Of a stretch of 43,235 nucleotides of DNA, positions 30,044 to 38,362 are shown one piece after another. Under the pieces are notes generated by a model that worked only from the letters and a program-made list of their open reading frames with translations, did not search any database and was not told the origin of the DNA. The translations under genes and the position numbers were made by a program. How positions within the stretch are numbered: position 1 is the first letter of the stretch; each line of letters opens with the position of its first letter. The stretch lies in contig NZ_MKSQ01000024.1 in assembly GCF_001898115.1 (NCBI RefSeq), positions 1 to 43,235 of the forward strand, given 5' to 3'. The stretch comes from Allobosea sp. 67-29 (GTDB lineage Bacteria; Pseudomonadota; Alphaproteobacteria; Rhizobiales; Beijerinckiaceae).

Positions 30044-30249
30044 CGCTTTCCTGCTCCCTGGATAACGCTCGACATCAGGACGCCTACGCAGCCGATGACC
30101 AGGATGAATCCGGTTCCGATTGAGGAGGCGTGGAACACGGACGAGATGATAGCCGCGGTGATGACGACGCCGAGGATCGACAAGGCGAGGAACTCGTCAT
30201 CGACGAACATCCCGTAGATCTCGCTGAAGATCAGACGAAGAACGCGCAT
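30040..30249 (-). CDS. Small membrane protein of the COG4280 operon
   Basis: The 69-residue protein has two probable helices (E-F-L-A-L-S-I-L-G-V-V-I-T-A-A-I-I and T-G-F-I-L-V-I-G-C-V-G-V-L) separated by F-H-A-S-S. It shares one base with the COG4280-like stop (TGATG) and overlaps the PAP2 start by 4 nt, so it is made together with them. It may be a partner subunit of the upstream transporter-like protein. No family is recognised. Confidence 0.65.
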   Translation of the reverse strand: MRVLRLIFSEIYGMFVDDEFLALSILGVVITAAIISSVFHASSIGTGFILVIGCVGVLMSSVIQGAGKR

Positions 30250-30995
30250 CAGGCCAACTCCTGCCGGGGACGACGGATAGCAGAGGCGAGACCGAGGCCG
30301 AGCGCCAGGAAGCCGAGCGCGAGGACGAGGATGGCGCCATCATGTCCCGGCCATTCGACGCCGAGGCCCTCACCGGTCCAGAAGACACCGAAGGCCGACA
30401 GCATGACGCCGACGCCGAACTTCAGGGTGTTCTCCGGAACACGGGCGAGCGGCTTGTGGACCATGAACCCGATCACAAGGACGAGCACACCGGCTGCGAG
30501 CGCGCCAAGGCTGGCGGGCCAAAGCAGATCTCGTCCCGCGCCGACGGCGATCACGATGAACACGACCTCGACGCCTTCGAGCACCACGGCCTTGAAGGCG
30601 GCAAGGCCAGCGATCCAGTCGAGATGGCGCTCCTCATCCCTGACGGCCTTGCTCAACTCGGCCGTTTCCTTGGCAAAGGCGAGAGCTTCGTCGTGGAGGG
30701 GGATGATGCCGCCCGAACGCAGGATAGCCTTGCGCAACCAGCGCAGACCAAAGAGCAGCAGCAGCACGCCGATGACGAGTTGCAGTCCGTGGAGGGGCAC
30801 CCGATCGAGCATGGGCCCGAGCACCACCACCAGAATGGCCAGGAGACCGAGGCCAGCTGCGGTCCCGCTCAGGGCGGGGCGCCATCCCCTCACGGTTCCG
30901 ACCGCGAGCACGATGGTGAAGGCTTCGACGACTTCAACCAGGGAGGCCAGGAAGGCGGCGGATACCGCCGGAGCGGCAGTGGCCCATGTCATCAT
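30249..30995 (-). CDS. COG4280-like membrane protein with two E-x-x-E motifs
   Basis: The 248-residue protein has about seven helices and an internal repeat: S-L-V-E-V-V-E-A-F-T-I-V-L-A-V-G near the N-terminus and V-L-E-G-V-E-V-V-F-I-V-I-A-V-G in the middle. Paired glutamates in helices resemble the R-E-x-x-E of Ftr1 iron permeases and the E-L-G-D of UPF0016 cation exchangers, so metal transport is a reasonable inference. ATG 30995 follows AAGGA. It is first in the five-gene operon and divergent from the ChrB-like regulator across 147 nt. Confidence 0.75.
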   Translation of the reverse strand: MMTWATAAPAVSAAFLASLVEVVEAFTIVLAVGTVRGWRPALSGTAAGLGLLAILVVVLGPMLDRVPLHGLQLVIGVLLLLFGLRWLRKAILRSGGIIPLHDEALAFAKETAELSKAVRDEERHLDWIAGLAAFKAVVLEGVEVVFIVIAVGAGRDLLWPASLGALAAGVLVLVIGFMVHKPLARVPENTLKFGVGVMLSAFGVFWTGEGLGVEWPGHDGAILVLALGFLALGLGLASAIRRPRQELA

Positions 30996-31105
30996 GCCCG
31001 TGTCCTTTCGCGCGAAATCACTGCGGCTTTTCGTACGCGGCGGCGGGCTGGTCAGATCGCAATCTGAGTGTCACATTGGATCGACAGGCGCGCAGTCACA
31101 TCTGC

Positions 31106-31119
31106 GTTATATATGTAAC
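31106..31119. promoter_or_regulatory. Near-palindrome in the chrB divergent promoter
   Basis: GTTATATATGTAAC matches its own complement at 12 of 14 positions and lies in the only A+T-rich part of the 147-nt divergent region, 24 nt before the chrB-like start. It may combine a -10 element and an operator for the ChrB-like protein. Confidence 0.3.
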
Positions 31120-31142
31120 CACCGTAACAATCAAGGAGTGTC

Positions 31143-31706
31143 ATGGCCTCGTTGGAATGGTTGCTGCTGACCTACAAGGTCCCGGCGGAACCTGCGCGCA
31201 AGCGCGTCTCGATCTGGCGCAAGCTCAAGGGCCTCGGCGCGATCTACCTCCAGGGCGGCGTCTGTCTGCTGCCGAAGACGGACGATCACTTGCGCCGTCT
31301 CAAAATGCTGGAGAACGAGATTGCCGAGGCGGAGGGCGAGGCGTTGCTGCTGGCAACCGTCGGTCTCGATCAGAAGCAGGAGGAGAAAATCATCGCCCGC
31401 TTCAACGCCGATCGCGATGACGAGTACAAGGAGTTCATTGAGAAGTGCGTGGCCTTCGAGGCGGAGATCGCCGAGGAGACACGCGTTGAGCACTTTACCT
31501 TCGCCGAATTGGAGGAAAACGAGCAGGACCTGATGAAGTTCAAGAACTGGATCGAGAAGATCCGCAAGCTCGACTTCTACAAGGCTCCGCGCGCCGAGGA
31601 GGCCGCAGAACGGTTGTCGCGTTCAGAGGCGATCCTCGACGCCTACGCTCACAACGTTTTCGCGGCGCAGGAGGAAAACAGGCCTCCGGAGGCGGCACGA
31701 GAGTGA
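31143..31706 (+). CDS. chrB: ChrB N-terminal-domain protein (chromate-type regulator)
   Basis: The 187-residue protein starts W-L-L-L-T-Y-K-V-P-A-E-P-A-R-K-R-V-S-I-W-R-K-L-K, the hallmark of the ChrB N-terminal domain, followed by Y-L-Q-G-G-V-C-L-L-P and a long helical region rich in Glu/Lys. Full ChrB proteins are about 300 residues; this has only the N-terminal part. ChrB regulates chromate efflux operons, but no chrA gene is here. Instead it faces the COG4280 operon, which it probably controls. AAGGAG precedes the ATG. Confidence 0.82.
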   Translation: MASLEWLLLTYKVPAEPARKRVSIWRKLKGLGAIYLQGGVCLLPKTDDHLRRLKMLENEIAEAEGEALLLATVGLDQKQEEKIIARFNADRDDEYKEFIEKCVAFEAEIAEETRVEHFTFAELEENEQDLMKFKNWIEKIRKLDFYKAPRAEEAAERLSRSEAILDAYAHNVFAAQEENRPPEAARE

Positions 31707-31981
31707 GGATCGCGGGGGCAGGGACGAAGCCCGATGGCTCGACGTTTTTGGTGGTCTGGTCCGGCACTCGAACACTGAGCCGGGGCGCCGGGCTCGGCCG
31801 ACTTACGAAGGGCCAATCTGGCCAATCCTTCCATCACCATTCGCTTCGGAGGCTAACGAAGTCACTTCTTGCGACTTGAAAGGTTGGTGAAAGCTCCGGG
31901 AGTTAAGTGACGAACCGTTACCGGCGCGCTCCAGTAAGAGAGTTGACCGGGCAAGAGGACGCAATCCAAGGGAGTCTGGCC
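31707..31981. other. Intergenic region before the ABC importer
   Basis: No gene is seen. Small stems occur at 31777-31795 (GAGCC/GGCTC) and 31811-31823 (GGCCA/TGGCC), which could end the chrB transcript weakly. The promoter of the ABC operon should lie in 31840-31970, but I could not pick convincing hexamers. Confidence 0.4.
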
Positions 31982-32980
31982 ATGCGCATGCGCGCCGTCG
32001 TTCAATCTTTCGCTTTCCTGAGTGCCCTTGCGGCTTCAACCGCAGTGCTCGCGGCCGACAAGGTGACCATCATGGTCGGCGGCTATGAGAAGCAGATCTA
32101 CCTGCCCGCCAAGCTCGCTGAGAGCCTTGGCTATTTCAAGGATGAGGGTCTCGAGGTCGAGCTCCTCAACGAGGCGGCCGGCGTCGATGCCGAGAACGAG
32201 ATGCTGGCCGGGGCCGTGCAGGGCGTGGTCGGCTTCTACGATCACTGCATCGACTTGCAGGCGAAGGGCAAATTCGTCGAGTCGGTCGTTCAGTTCAGCC
32301 AGGCGCCCGGCGAGGTCGAACTCGTCTCGAGTAAATATCCAGACGTCAAGTCGATGGCTGACTTCAAAGGCAAGAACCTCGGGGTGACCGGCCTCGGCTC
32401 GTCGACCAATTTCCTGACGCAGTATCTGATGATGAAGTCCGGAGTACAGCTCAGCGACTTCACCTCGGTTCCGGTCGGCGCCGGCGCGACTTTCATCGCC
32501 GCGATGCAGCAGGACAAGATCCAGGGCGGCATGACCACCGAGCCGACGATCTCGCGCCTGCTCTCCACGGGCGAGGCGCGCATCCTTGTCGACATGCGCA
32601 CGATCGAGAAGACCAAGGCGGCTCTAGGGGGCACCTATCCGGCGGCGTCCCTCTATATGCAGACCGCCTGGGTCGAGAAGAACAAGCCTGTCGTGCAGAA
32701 GCTCGCGAACGCTTTCGTCAAAACGCTGAAGTACATCAACACCCACAGCGCCGCGGAGATCTCCGACAAGATGCCGAAGGACTACTACGTCGGCAACAAG
32801 GACGCCTATGTGAAGGCGCTCGCCGACGGCAAGGAGATGTTCACCGTCGACGGCGTCATGCCGCAGGGTGGGCCCGAGACGGTGCTGGCGGTGCTGTCCG
32901 GGTTCTCCAAGAACATCAAGGGCAAGCAGATCGACCTGTCGAAGACCTACACGAGCGAGTTCGTGAAGAACGCCAAGTAA
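31982..32980 (+). CDS. NitT/TauT-type ABC transporter substrate-binding protein
   Basis: The 332-residue protein has a signal peptide (cleavage near V-L-A-A-D) and the NMT1/SsuA-like fold, with L-A-E-S-L-G-Y-F-K-D-E-G-L-E-V-E and the G-K-N-L-G-V-T-G-L-G-S-S-T-N loop that binds the ligand. Substrates of this class include sulfonates, taurine, nitrate and pyrimidine precursors; this ligand cannot be read. GGGAG lies 7 nt before ATG 31982, so the upstream extension to 31907 is rejected. It is separated from the ATPase gene by two hairpins that may keep the binding protein more abundant. Confidence 0.88.
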   Translation: MRMRAVVQSFAFLSALAASTAVLAADKVTIMVGGYEKQIYLPAKLAESLGYFKDEGLEVELLNEAAGVDAENEMLAGAVQGVVGFYDHCIDLQAKGKFVESVVQFSQAPGEVELVSSKYPDVKSMADFKGKNLGVTGLGSSTNFLTQYLMMKSGVQLSDFTSVPVGAGATFIAAMQQDKIQGGMTTEPTISRLLSTGEARILVDMRTIEKTKAALGGTYPAASLYMQTAWVEKNKPVVQKLANAFVKTLKYINTHSAAEISDKMPKDYYVGNKDAYVKALADGKEMFTVDGVMPQGGPETVLAVLSGFSKNIKGKQIDLSKTYTSEFVKNAK

Positions 32981-33009
32981 GTTGGGTCGCGCCCGGCGGG
33001 CGTATCAAC

Positions 33010-33031
33010 GGGCGGCGACCTGACGCCGCCC
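33010..33031 (+). other. Intercistronic hairpin after the binding-protein gene
   Basis: GGGCGGCG-ACCTGA-CGCCGCCC is a perfect 8-bp stem 29 nt after the stop, without a T-run. Such a stem can protect the upstream mRNA or partly end transcription, so that the binding protein is made in excess. A second stem follows at 33061-33076. Confidence 0.5.
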
Positions 33032-33060
33032 GGCTACTCGTTGAACCCATTTTCCGTTCA

Positions 33061-33076
33061 CGCCGCTTTCGCGGCG
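33061..33076 (+). promoter_or_regulatory. Hairpin just before the ATPase ribosome site
   Basis: CGCCGC-TTTC-GCGGCG is a perfect 6-bp stem that ends one base before the AAGGAGG ribosome site (33078 onward) of the ABC ATPase gene. It may set the initiation level. Confidence 0.35.
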
Positions 33077-33087
33077 AAGGAGGCCTC

Positions 33088-33912
33088 ATGCCTGCAACCG
33101 ACGTGAGCGCAAGCCCGGCGGTCGAGCTGATCAATGTCAGCCGCCGCTTCCTGACTCCGGACGGCAAGTCGATGACGGCCATCCGCGACTTCAACATGAG
33201 CGTCGGCCGCGGCGAGTTTGTCGCCGTGGTCGGCCCGACCGGCTGCGGTAAGTCGACAACGCTGAACCTCGTTACCGGTCTCGCCAGGCCGTCGAGTGGC
33301 GAAGTCCAGCTCTTCGGTGGTCCGGTCAATGGCATCGATCCCCGGATCGGCTTCGTTTTCCAGACCGATGCGCTCTTTCCCTGGCGCAGCGTCATCGACA
33401 ATGTCGTGGCGGGCCCGCTCTTCCGCGGCAAACCGCGTGAGGAGGCCTATGCGAAGGCCCGCGAATGGCTGGCCCGCGTCCATCTCAGCGGCCATGAGAG
33501 CAAGTACCCGCACCAGCTCTCCGGCGGTATGCGCAAGCGCGTCTCGCTGGCGCAGACCTTCATCAACGAGCCGCAGATCCTGCTGATGGACGAGCCCTTC
33601 TCGGCGCTCGATGTGCAGACGCGGGTGATCATGCACGACGTGCTGCTCGGGTTGTGGTCCGAGGCGAAGGCTTCCGTGATCTTCGTGACCCACGATCTCG
33701 AGGAGGCGATCGCGCTGGCCGACAAGGTCTATGTGCTGACCTCCGGTCCGGCGACGGTGAAGTCGGTCTACCCTGTCGACCTGCCGCGACCGCGCGTGGT
33801 CAGCGAGATCCGCTACCAGGAAGACTTCATCGCCCTTTCCCGCACGATCTGGGACGATCTGCGCGACGAGGTCGAGCGCAGCGCCGCTCGTGACGAAACC
33901 CTGGCCGCTTGA
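33088..33912 (+). CDS. NitT/TauT-type ABC transporter ATP-binding protein
   Basis: The 274-residue ATPase has Walker A G-P-T-G-C-G-K-S-T (49-57), Q-loop F-Q-T-D-A-L-F-P-W, signature L-S-G-G-M-R-K-R, Walker B L-L-M-D-E-P-F-S-A-L-D and the switch histidine in F-V-T-H-D-L-E-E-A. The F-P-W after the Q-loop is usual for SsuB/TauB-type proteins. AAGGAGG precedes the ATG. It ends 11 nt before the permease start. Confidence 0.92.
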   Translation: MPATDVSASPAVELINVSRRFLTPDGKSMTAIRDFNMSVGRGEFVAVVGPTGCGKSTTLNLVTGLARPSSGEVQLFGGPVNGIDPRIGFVFQTDALFPWRSVIDNVVAGPLFRGKPREEAYAKAREWLARVHLSGHESKYPHQLSGGMRKRVSLAQTFINEPQILLMDEPFSALDVQTRVIMHDVLLGLWSEAKASVIFVTHDLEEAIALADKVYVLTSGPATVKSVYPVDLPRPRVVSEIRYQEDFIALSRTIWDDLRDEVERSAARDETLAA

Positions 33913-33923
33913 GGAGGTTGATC

Positions 33924-34799
33924 ATGACGGATGCAGCTCTCATCGCTGGCGTCGCATTCCGGCCCGGCACATCGGATGCCGAAATCGAGGCCGCCGCCGC
34001 CAAGGCCGCTCGGGACCGCCGCCGCAAGGTCTTGTTCTGGCGCTGGGCCATTCTCATCGTCATGCTCGGCGGTTGGGAAATTAGCGCGCGCTTCGGGGTC
34101 ATCGACGAGTTCTTCTTTTCGCGCCCGAGTGCGATCTGGGACCGGCTGGTCGAATGGACGCTCGAGGGCACTTCGGAAGGACCGCTCTGGCTGCATCTCT
34201 GGGTGACGATGGAGGAGGCTCTAACTGGCTTCGCGACGGGGTCGGTGGCCGGAATTGTTATTGGCATCGCGCTTGGACGTAACCAGTTCCTGTCCGACAT
34301 CTTCTCGGTCTACATCAAGCTGATCAACTCGGTGCCGCGTGTGGTCCTCGCGCCGATTTTCATCATGATCTTCGGGCTCGGCCTCGCTTCCAAGGTGGCC
34401 CTGGCCTTCGTGATGGTGTTCTTCGTGGTCTTCTCGAATGCCTTCCAGGGTGTCCGCGAGGCGGACCGCAATCTGATGGCCAATGCGCAGATTCTCGGCG
34501 CCAAGGGCTGGCAACTGACCCGCTCGGTGGTGATTCCTTCGGCCATGAGCTGGATCTTCGCCTCGCTGCATGTGAGTTTCGGCTTTGCGATCATTGGCGC
34601 AATCGTGGGCGAGTTCGTTGGCTCCCGCCATGGCATCGGCCTGCTGATCAACATCGCCAAGGGCACCTTCGACTCCGCCGGGATGTATGCCGCAATCGTG
34701 GTCATCATGATCGTGGCGCTGGCCGCCGAATATGTGATGACCCTGGTCGAGAACCGCCTGGCGACCTGGCGACCCGCGCCCCTGCAGGATACTCACTGA
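33924..34799 (+). CDS. NitT/TauT-type ABC transporter permease
   Basis: The 291-residue membrane protein has about six helices and the EAA loop A-N-A-Q-I-L-G-A-K-G-W-Q-L near the middle, which contacts the ATPase. Start ATG 33924 follows GAGGAGG by 6 nt; the in-frame TTG at 33909 lies in the ATPase stop and before the ribosome site, so it is rejected. Its 3' end overlaps the convergent histidine kinase gene by 7 nt. Confidence 0.9.
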   Translation: MTDAALIAGVAFRPGTSDAEIEAAAAKAARDRRRKVLFWRWAILIVMLGGWEISARFGVIDEFFFSRPSAIWDRLVEWTLEGTSEGPLWLHLWVTMEEALTGFATGSVAGIVIGIALGRNQFLSDIFSVYIKLINSVPRVVLAPIFIMIFGLGLASKVALAFVMVFFVVFSNAFQGVREADRNLMANAQILGAKGWQLTRSVVIPSAMSWIFASLHVSFGFAIIGAIVGEFVGSRHGIGLLINIAKGTFDSAGMYAAIVVIMIVALAAEYVMTLVENRLATWRPAPLQDTH

Positions 34800-36199
34800 G
34801 ATCGATCCTGTGGCGGATCTTCATGATCCGCCACAGGCAGCCTGACGTCGACGCGCAGACCCGAGCCGCGGGGTCTGTCGGAAAGTTCGACCGTGCCGCC
34901 ATGGGCCGCGACGATTTCCCGGACGATCGCAAGCCCGAGGCCTGTTCCTTCGACGGTCGATGGCGCGAGACGGTGGAAGCGCTCGAGCACGCGCTCCCGT
35001 TCTTCCAGCGGGATGCCCGGGCCGTCATCCTCCACGATCAACTGCACGTTGCCATTGACGCGGGTGAGGCTGACTGCGACCGAGCCACCATTCGGAATAT
35101 GGCGCAGCGCGTTGTCGACGAGATTGAGGACGAGCTCGCGGAGCAGCGTAACATGGCCAACCACCGGCAATGGATCGGCCTCGTCGTCGAAGGACAAATC
35201 GATGGCCCGATCGAAGGCAATGCATGCAAGGCTTTCAAGCGCTGAACGCGCGACCCCACGAAAATCGATGAGTTCCTTGCGTAGCGCGGCCCCGCCTGGC
35301 TCCGCGCGTGCCAGAACGAGAAGCTGATTGACCAGCCGGCTCATGCCGTCGACGCCGCTGTCGATCGCGGTAAGGGCCTCCGTCTTGCCTTCCTGCGTTT
35401 CGTCGCGAAGCCCCATCGCAGCCTGCGTCTTGAGCACCGTGAGCGGAGTGCGCAACTGGTGTGAGGCATCGGCGATGAAGCGCCGCTGCAACGCGATGTA
35501 ACCCTGGACTCGTGAGAAGGCCTGGTTGAGTGCGTCGATGAGCGGCCTGAGTTCGCTCTGGACGTCGTCGCGCCGCAGCGCTTTGAGCGATCCCGGATCG
35601 CGCGTCCGCAATTCGCTGCGGAGCCGCAGCAGCGGGGCCAGTCCGCGATGCAGTCCGAACAGCGTCAGAAGCGCTGCGATGCCGACCAGGATGATCTGGT
35701 CGCGTAGCGAAGCCCGCCAGATCTCACTGATCAGCCGGTCCCGCCCGTTCAGCGTCGTCGCGACGATGACGAGAGCATTGCCGCCAGCAGTCTTCGAGAT
35801 CACCGGTTGGGCTAGGGCAACAGCCCGGATCGCGTCATTGCGGAAACGGGCATCGAAATAGACGGGCTGGAGATCGTTCGGCGGCGCGGGTGGTGGGGCG
35901 ACGTCCGGAAATCCCGCGATCAGCTCCCCGGAGGGTGCCATCACGCGATAGATCACTCGATCGCGATCTGGTGAGGCGAACATTTCCAGCGCCGAGGGTG
36001 GGATCAGGGCTTCGACCCTCCCGTCGGTTTCCTTAACCTGCTCGGCGATGACGCGTGCCGAGGCGAGAAGCGTTCGATCGGCAATCAGGTCGGCTATGGT
36101 TTCGGCATTGTGATAGGTGATCCAGCCGTTGAAAAGCACGACGCCCCCAAGCGGGACCAGCAACCATCCCAGCAGTTCGCCCCGAAGGCTTCTAGCCAC
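34793..36199 (-). CDS. TctE/QseC-like sensor histidine kinase
   Basis: The 468-residue membrane kinase has helices at about 10-27 and 167-185 around a periplasmic domain, then H-box F-I-A-D-A-S-H-Q-L-R-T-P-L, N-box L-V-D-N-A-L-R-H-I and G-boxes D-D-G-P-G-I-P and G-T-G-L-G-L-A. A-S-H-Q-L-R-T-P-L is the TctE variant, linked in other bacteria to control of small-molecule uptake. It starts with GTG, overlapping the regulator by 8 nt. It is convergent with the ABC importer, so it may control that importer or an unlinked one. Confidence 0.9.
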   Translation of the reverse strand: MARSLRGELLGWLLVPLGGVVLFNGWITYHNAETIADLIADRTLLASARVIAEQVKETDGRVEALIPPSALEMFASPDRDRVIYRVMAPSGELIAGFPDVAPPPAPPNDLQPVYFDARFRNDAIRAVALAQPVISKTAGGNALVIVATTLNGRDRLISEIWRASLRDQIILVGIAALLTLFGLHRGLAPLLRLRSELRTRDPGSLKALRRDDVQSELRPLIDALNQAFSRVQGYIALQRRFIADASHQLRTPLTVLKTQAAMGLRDETQEGKTEALTAIDSGVDGMSRLVNQLLVLARAEPGGAALRKELIDFRGVARSALESLACIAFDRAIDLSFDDEADPLPVVGHVTLLRELVLNLVDNALRHIPNGGSVAVSLTRVNGNVQLIVEDDGPGIPLEERERVLERFHRLAPSTVEGTGLGLAIVREIVAAHGGTVELSDRPRGSGLRVDVRLPVADHEDPPQDRSQ

Positions 36200-36863
36200 A
36201 GCTTTTCCTCAGTGCGTAGCCGAGCCCGCGTAACGTGCCGATGGTGACCTTACCAGTCCCGAGCTTCTTGCGGACGCGGTGGACATAGATCTCAAGCGCA
36301 TTGTCCGTCACCTCATCATTGAAGCCGAAGACCGTTTCGGTCAGTGCGGCTTTGGAAACCACCCGGCCGGATGCAAGCACGAGCGCCTCGAGCACGCTGT
36401 ATTCGCGCGCCGTCAAATCGAGTGGCGAGCCGTCGAGCGAAAAGCGTCGTTCACCCGTTTCCAGGACGAGCGGCCCGAAAACGACCTGAGATGTCCGGTT
36501 ATCCTGTCGTCGGCGCAACTGGGCGCGAATGCGTGCTTCGAGTTCGAGGGGATCGAACGGCTTCACGAGATAGTCGTCGGCACCGGCATCAAGCCCTGCA
36601 ACACGGTTCGATACAGCATCGCTTGCCGTCAGGATGATCACGGGGGTCAGGCCGCTCTTCTGCCTGAACCGCTTCAGCACCTGCAGACCCGCCATTCCTG
36701 GCAGACCGAGATCAAGAATGATCAGGTCATACAGTTGGGTCGCCAATGCGGTGTCCGCGTCGGCACCGTCATGTACCGCGTCGACGACATAGCGACTCTT
36801 ACGTAGCAGACGGGAGAGCCAGTCGGAGAGTTCGCGATTATCCTCGATCAGCAGGATGCGCAT
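36192..36863 (-). CDS. TctD-like OmpR-family response regulator
   Basis: The 223-residue regulator has receiver residues E-D-N-R-E (acidic pocket), Asp in L-I-I-L-D-L-G-L-P-G, Thr in I-I-L-T-A-S-D and Lys in Y-L-V-K-P-F. The OmpR-type winged helix has L-E-I-Y-V-H-R-V-R-K-K-L and G-T-L-R-G-L-G-Y. It is cotranscribed with the downstream kinase. The 139 nt upstream show no clear operator. Confidence 0.92.
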   Translation of the reverse strand: MRILLIEDNRELSDWLSRLLRKSRYVVDAVHDGADADTALATQLYDLIILDLGLPGMAGLQVLKRFRQKSGLTPVIILTASDAVSNRVAGLDAGADDYLVKPFDPLELEARIRAQLRRRQDNRTSQVVFGPLVLETGERRFSLDGSPLDLTAREYSVLEALVLASGRVVSKAALTETVFGFNDEVTDNALEIYVHRVRKKLGTGKVTIGTLRGLGYALRKSCG

Positions 36864-37002
36864 CTATGAAGAATCCGCTGAGGAAGCATAAGCTAGGCGC
36901 AGCCCAACGACCTTCGGCACCTTAGCGGACTTAACTACATTGGCGAAGCTTCTCGTCGCGGATGGCTGACGCGGTTTGCCGAGCATCGCAGGCCGGTTCC
37001 AC

Positions 37003-37233
37003 TCAAGGGGTAGGCGGAGGAGCTTTGAAATACCGTTCGATAGCGCGCCGAGTTAAATCGGCTTCATCCTCTGCGATTGGTATGAGGCTTACGACGATAT
37101 CGGCGAGCCGCAGCCGCCCTGTTTCAACATCGACATTCTCTTTCAGCGAGTCTTTGACCTGATGCCAAGCTCGATCAAGTGCGGCCTCTGCTCGTGCAAC
37201 GTCGACGGGGTCGTTTAGAGAGGAGAATATCAT
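37003..37233 (-). CDS. Small hypothetical protein
   Basis: The 76-residue, helical, soluble protein starts M-I-F-S-S-L-N-D-P and has E-A-A-L-D-R-A-W-H-Q-V-K-D and L-T-R-R-A-I-E-R-Y-F-K-A; it ends P-P-P-T-P. The frame extends to 37353, but the upstream part is Cys- and Ser-rich and unconvincing. No family is recognised. It stands alone between the response regulator and LysR genes. Confidence 0.5.
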   Translation of the reverse strand: MIFSSLNDPVDVARAEAALDRAWHQVKDSLKENVDVETGRLRLADIVVSLIPIAEDEADLTRRAIERYFKAPPPTP

Positions 37234-37379
37234 TTCTTCGCTCGCGTTCGATGTGGCAGTTTGGCTCTGCTTGCCACAGTTGCATTCTAACGAGCGCTCG
37301 GACCTAGTGGTAGAGCACTCTAACGTTAGCGCTATCACGCAGTCACTGCTCAATTGCGCGCAAATCGGGTGATGACGGT

Positions 37380-38264
37380 TTACTCCGCCGACCGAGCTCG
37401 CATCAATTCTGCAACAAATGACTTAACTAGCCTGGTTTTCTGCGAGTCAGGCCGGAATAGAAGGATGCTTTTGAAGTACACGGCTGGTTCGAAGGGGCGA
37501 AATTCCAAGCCTCGAATTGCGAAGCCCTCTGCAGCTGCCGGATTTGTGATCCCGATCCCGACGCCGCTGAGAGCCAACGCGCATAGCGTTCCAGAACTAG
37601 GTGTCTCGGCGATAATTTTCGGCACCACTCCTTCGGCTTGAAGGATCGCATCAAGGCGACGACGAGCACGATCCTCTGGCGCTAGGGCGATGAAGCGGAC
37701 GCCATCCAAGTCCTTCGGTGAAATTGCAGATTTGCTTGCCAGCGCGTGCCCGGGAGGCAACGCGCAAACCGCCCTTACGCTCGCGAAAGCCTGGTGTTCG
37801 AGCCCAGTAAGGTCGACCTCGTCAGCTGCAAGTCCGATATCAAAACCTCCGGTACTTACGAGTTCTCTGACCACCGACGAGGCATGAATCTGAAGGTTGA
37901 CGGCAATCTCGGGCTGCTTTTGGTGGAACTTGTAAATCGCGCGGGGGACCAGCGTTGCGCCCAGCGCAGCCAGACTGGCGATTCTGAGCGAGCCAGCTCC
38001 GAAATCTCTGATGCGAGCGGCTTCGGCTCGGATGCGATCCAGACCAACGAAGCTCTTTTCGACCTCGTTTAGCAGCATCTGCGCTTCAGGCGTGGTGACA
38101 AGCCGTCCCTTGATCCGCTCAAAGAGAACGAACCCAACTCCCTTTTCCAGTTCGGCGATCGTCCGGCTCACAGCGGGCTGGGTGATGTCGAGCAATTCGG
38201 CCGCCCTAGACGCAGAGCCGCTCAGCATCACCGCGCGAAAGGTCTCCAACTGCCGATAGTTCAA
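37380..38264 (-). CDS. LysR-family regulator
   Basis: The 294-residue protein has the LysR helix-turn-helix at its N-terminus (L-S-G-S-A-S-R-A-A-E-L-L-D-I-T-Q-P-A-V-S-R) and a periplasmic-binding-like effector domain. Start TTG 38264 is chosen because AGGAGG lies 6 nt upstream and the protein then begins N-Y-R-Q-L-E-T-F as LysR proteins usually do; ATG 38291 would lie inside the inverted repeat and lacks a ribosome site. It is divergent from the PLP enzyme and amino-acid importer and probably regulates them. Confidence 0.9.
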   Translation of the reverse strand: MNYRQLETFRAVMLSGSASRAAELLDITQPAVSRTIAELEKGVGFVLFERIKGRLVTTPEAQMLLNEVEKSFVGLDRIRAEAARIRDFGAGSLRIASLAALGATLVPRAIYKFHQKQPEIAVNLQIHASSVVRELVSTGGFDIGLAADEVDLTGLEHQAFASVRAVCALPPGHALASKSAISPKDLDGVRFIALAPEDRARRRLDAILQAEGVVPKIIAETPSSGTLCALALSGVGIGITNPAAAEGFAIRGLEFRPFEPAVYFKSILLFRPDSQKTRLVKSFVAELMRARSAE

Positions 38265-38286
38265 TGCGAGCCTCCTATCAGATTCA

Positions 38287-38302
38287 GGCATAGAATTATG
38301 CC
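38287..38302. promoter_or_regulatory. LysR-type operator
   Basis: GGCATA-GAAT-TATGCC is a perfect 6-bp inverted repeat with the T/A-rich core typical of LysR boxes. It is 22 nt upstream of the regulator's TTG start and 61 nt before the PLP enzyme, placed to serve both divergent genes. Confidence 0.5.
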
Positions 38303-38362
38303 GTGAAGTCAGTTGTTTTCATACGATCGTCGCCTACGGTTTGTCCAACTTCGAGGACGCCC

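Noticed and set aside
30130..31170. A 346-codon plus-strand frame opposite the COG4280 operon
   Set aside because: It consists of Ser/Arg/Pro/Thr-rich antisense sequence over convincing minus-strand membrane proteins.
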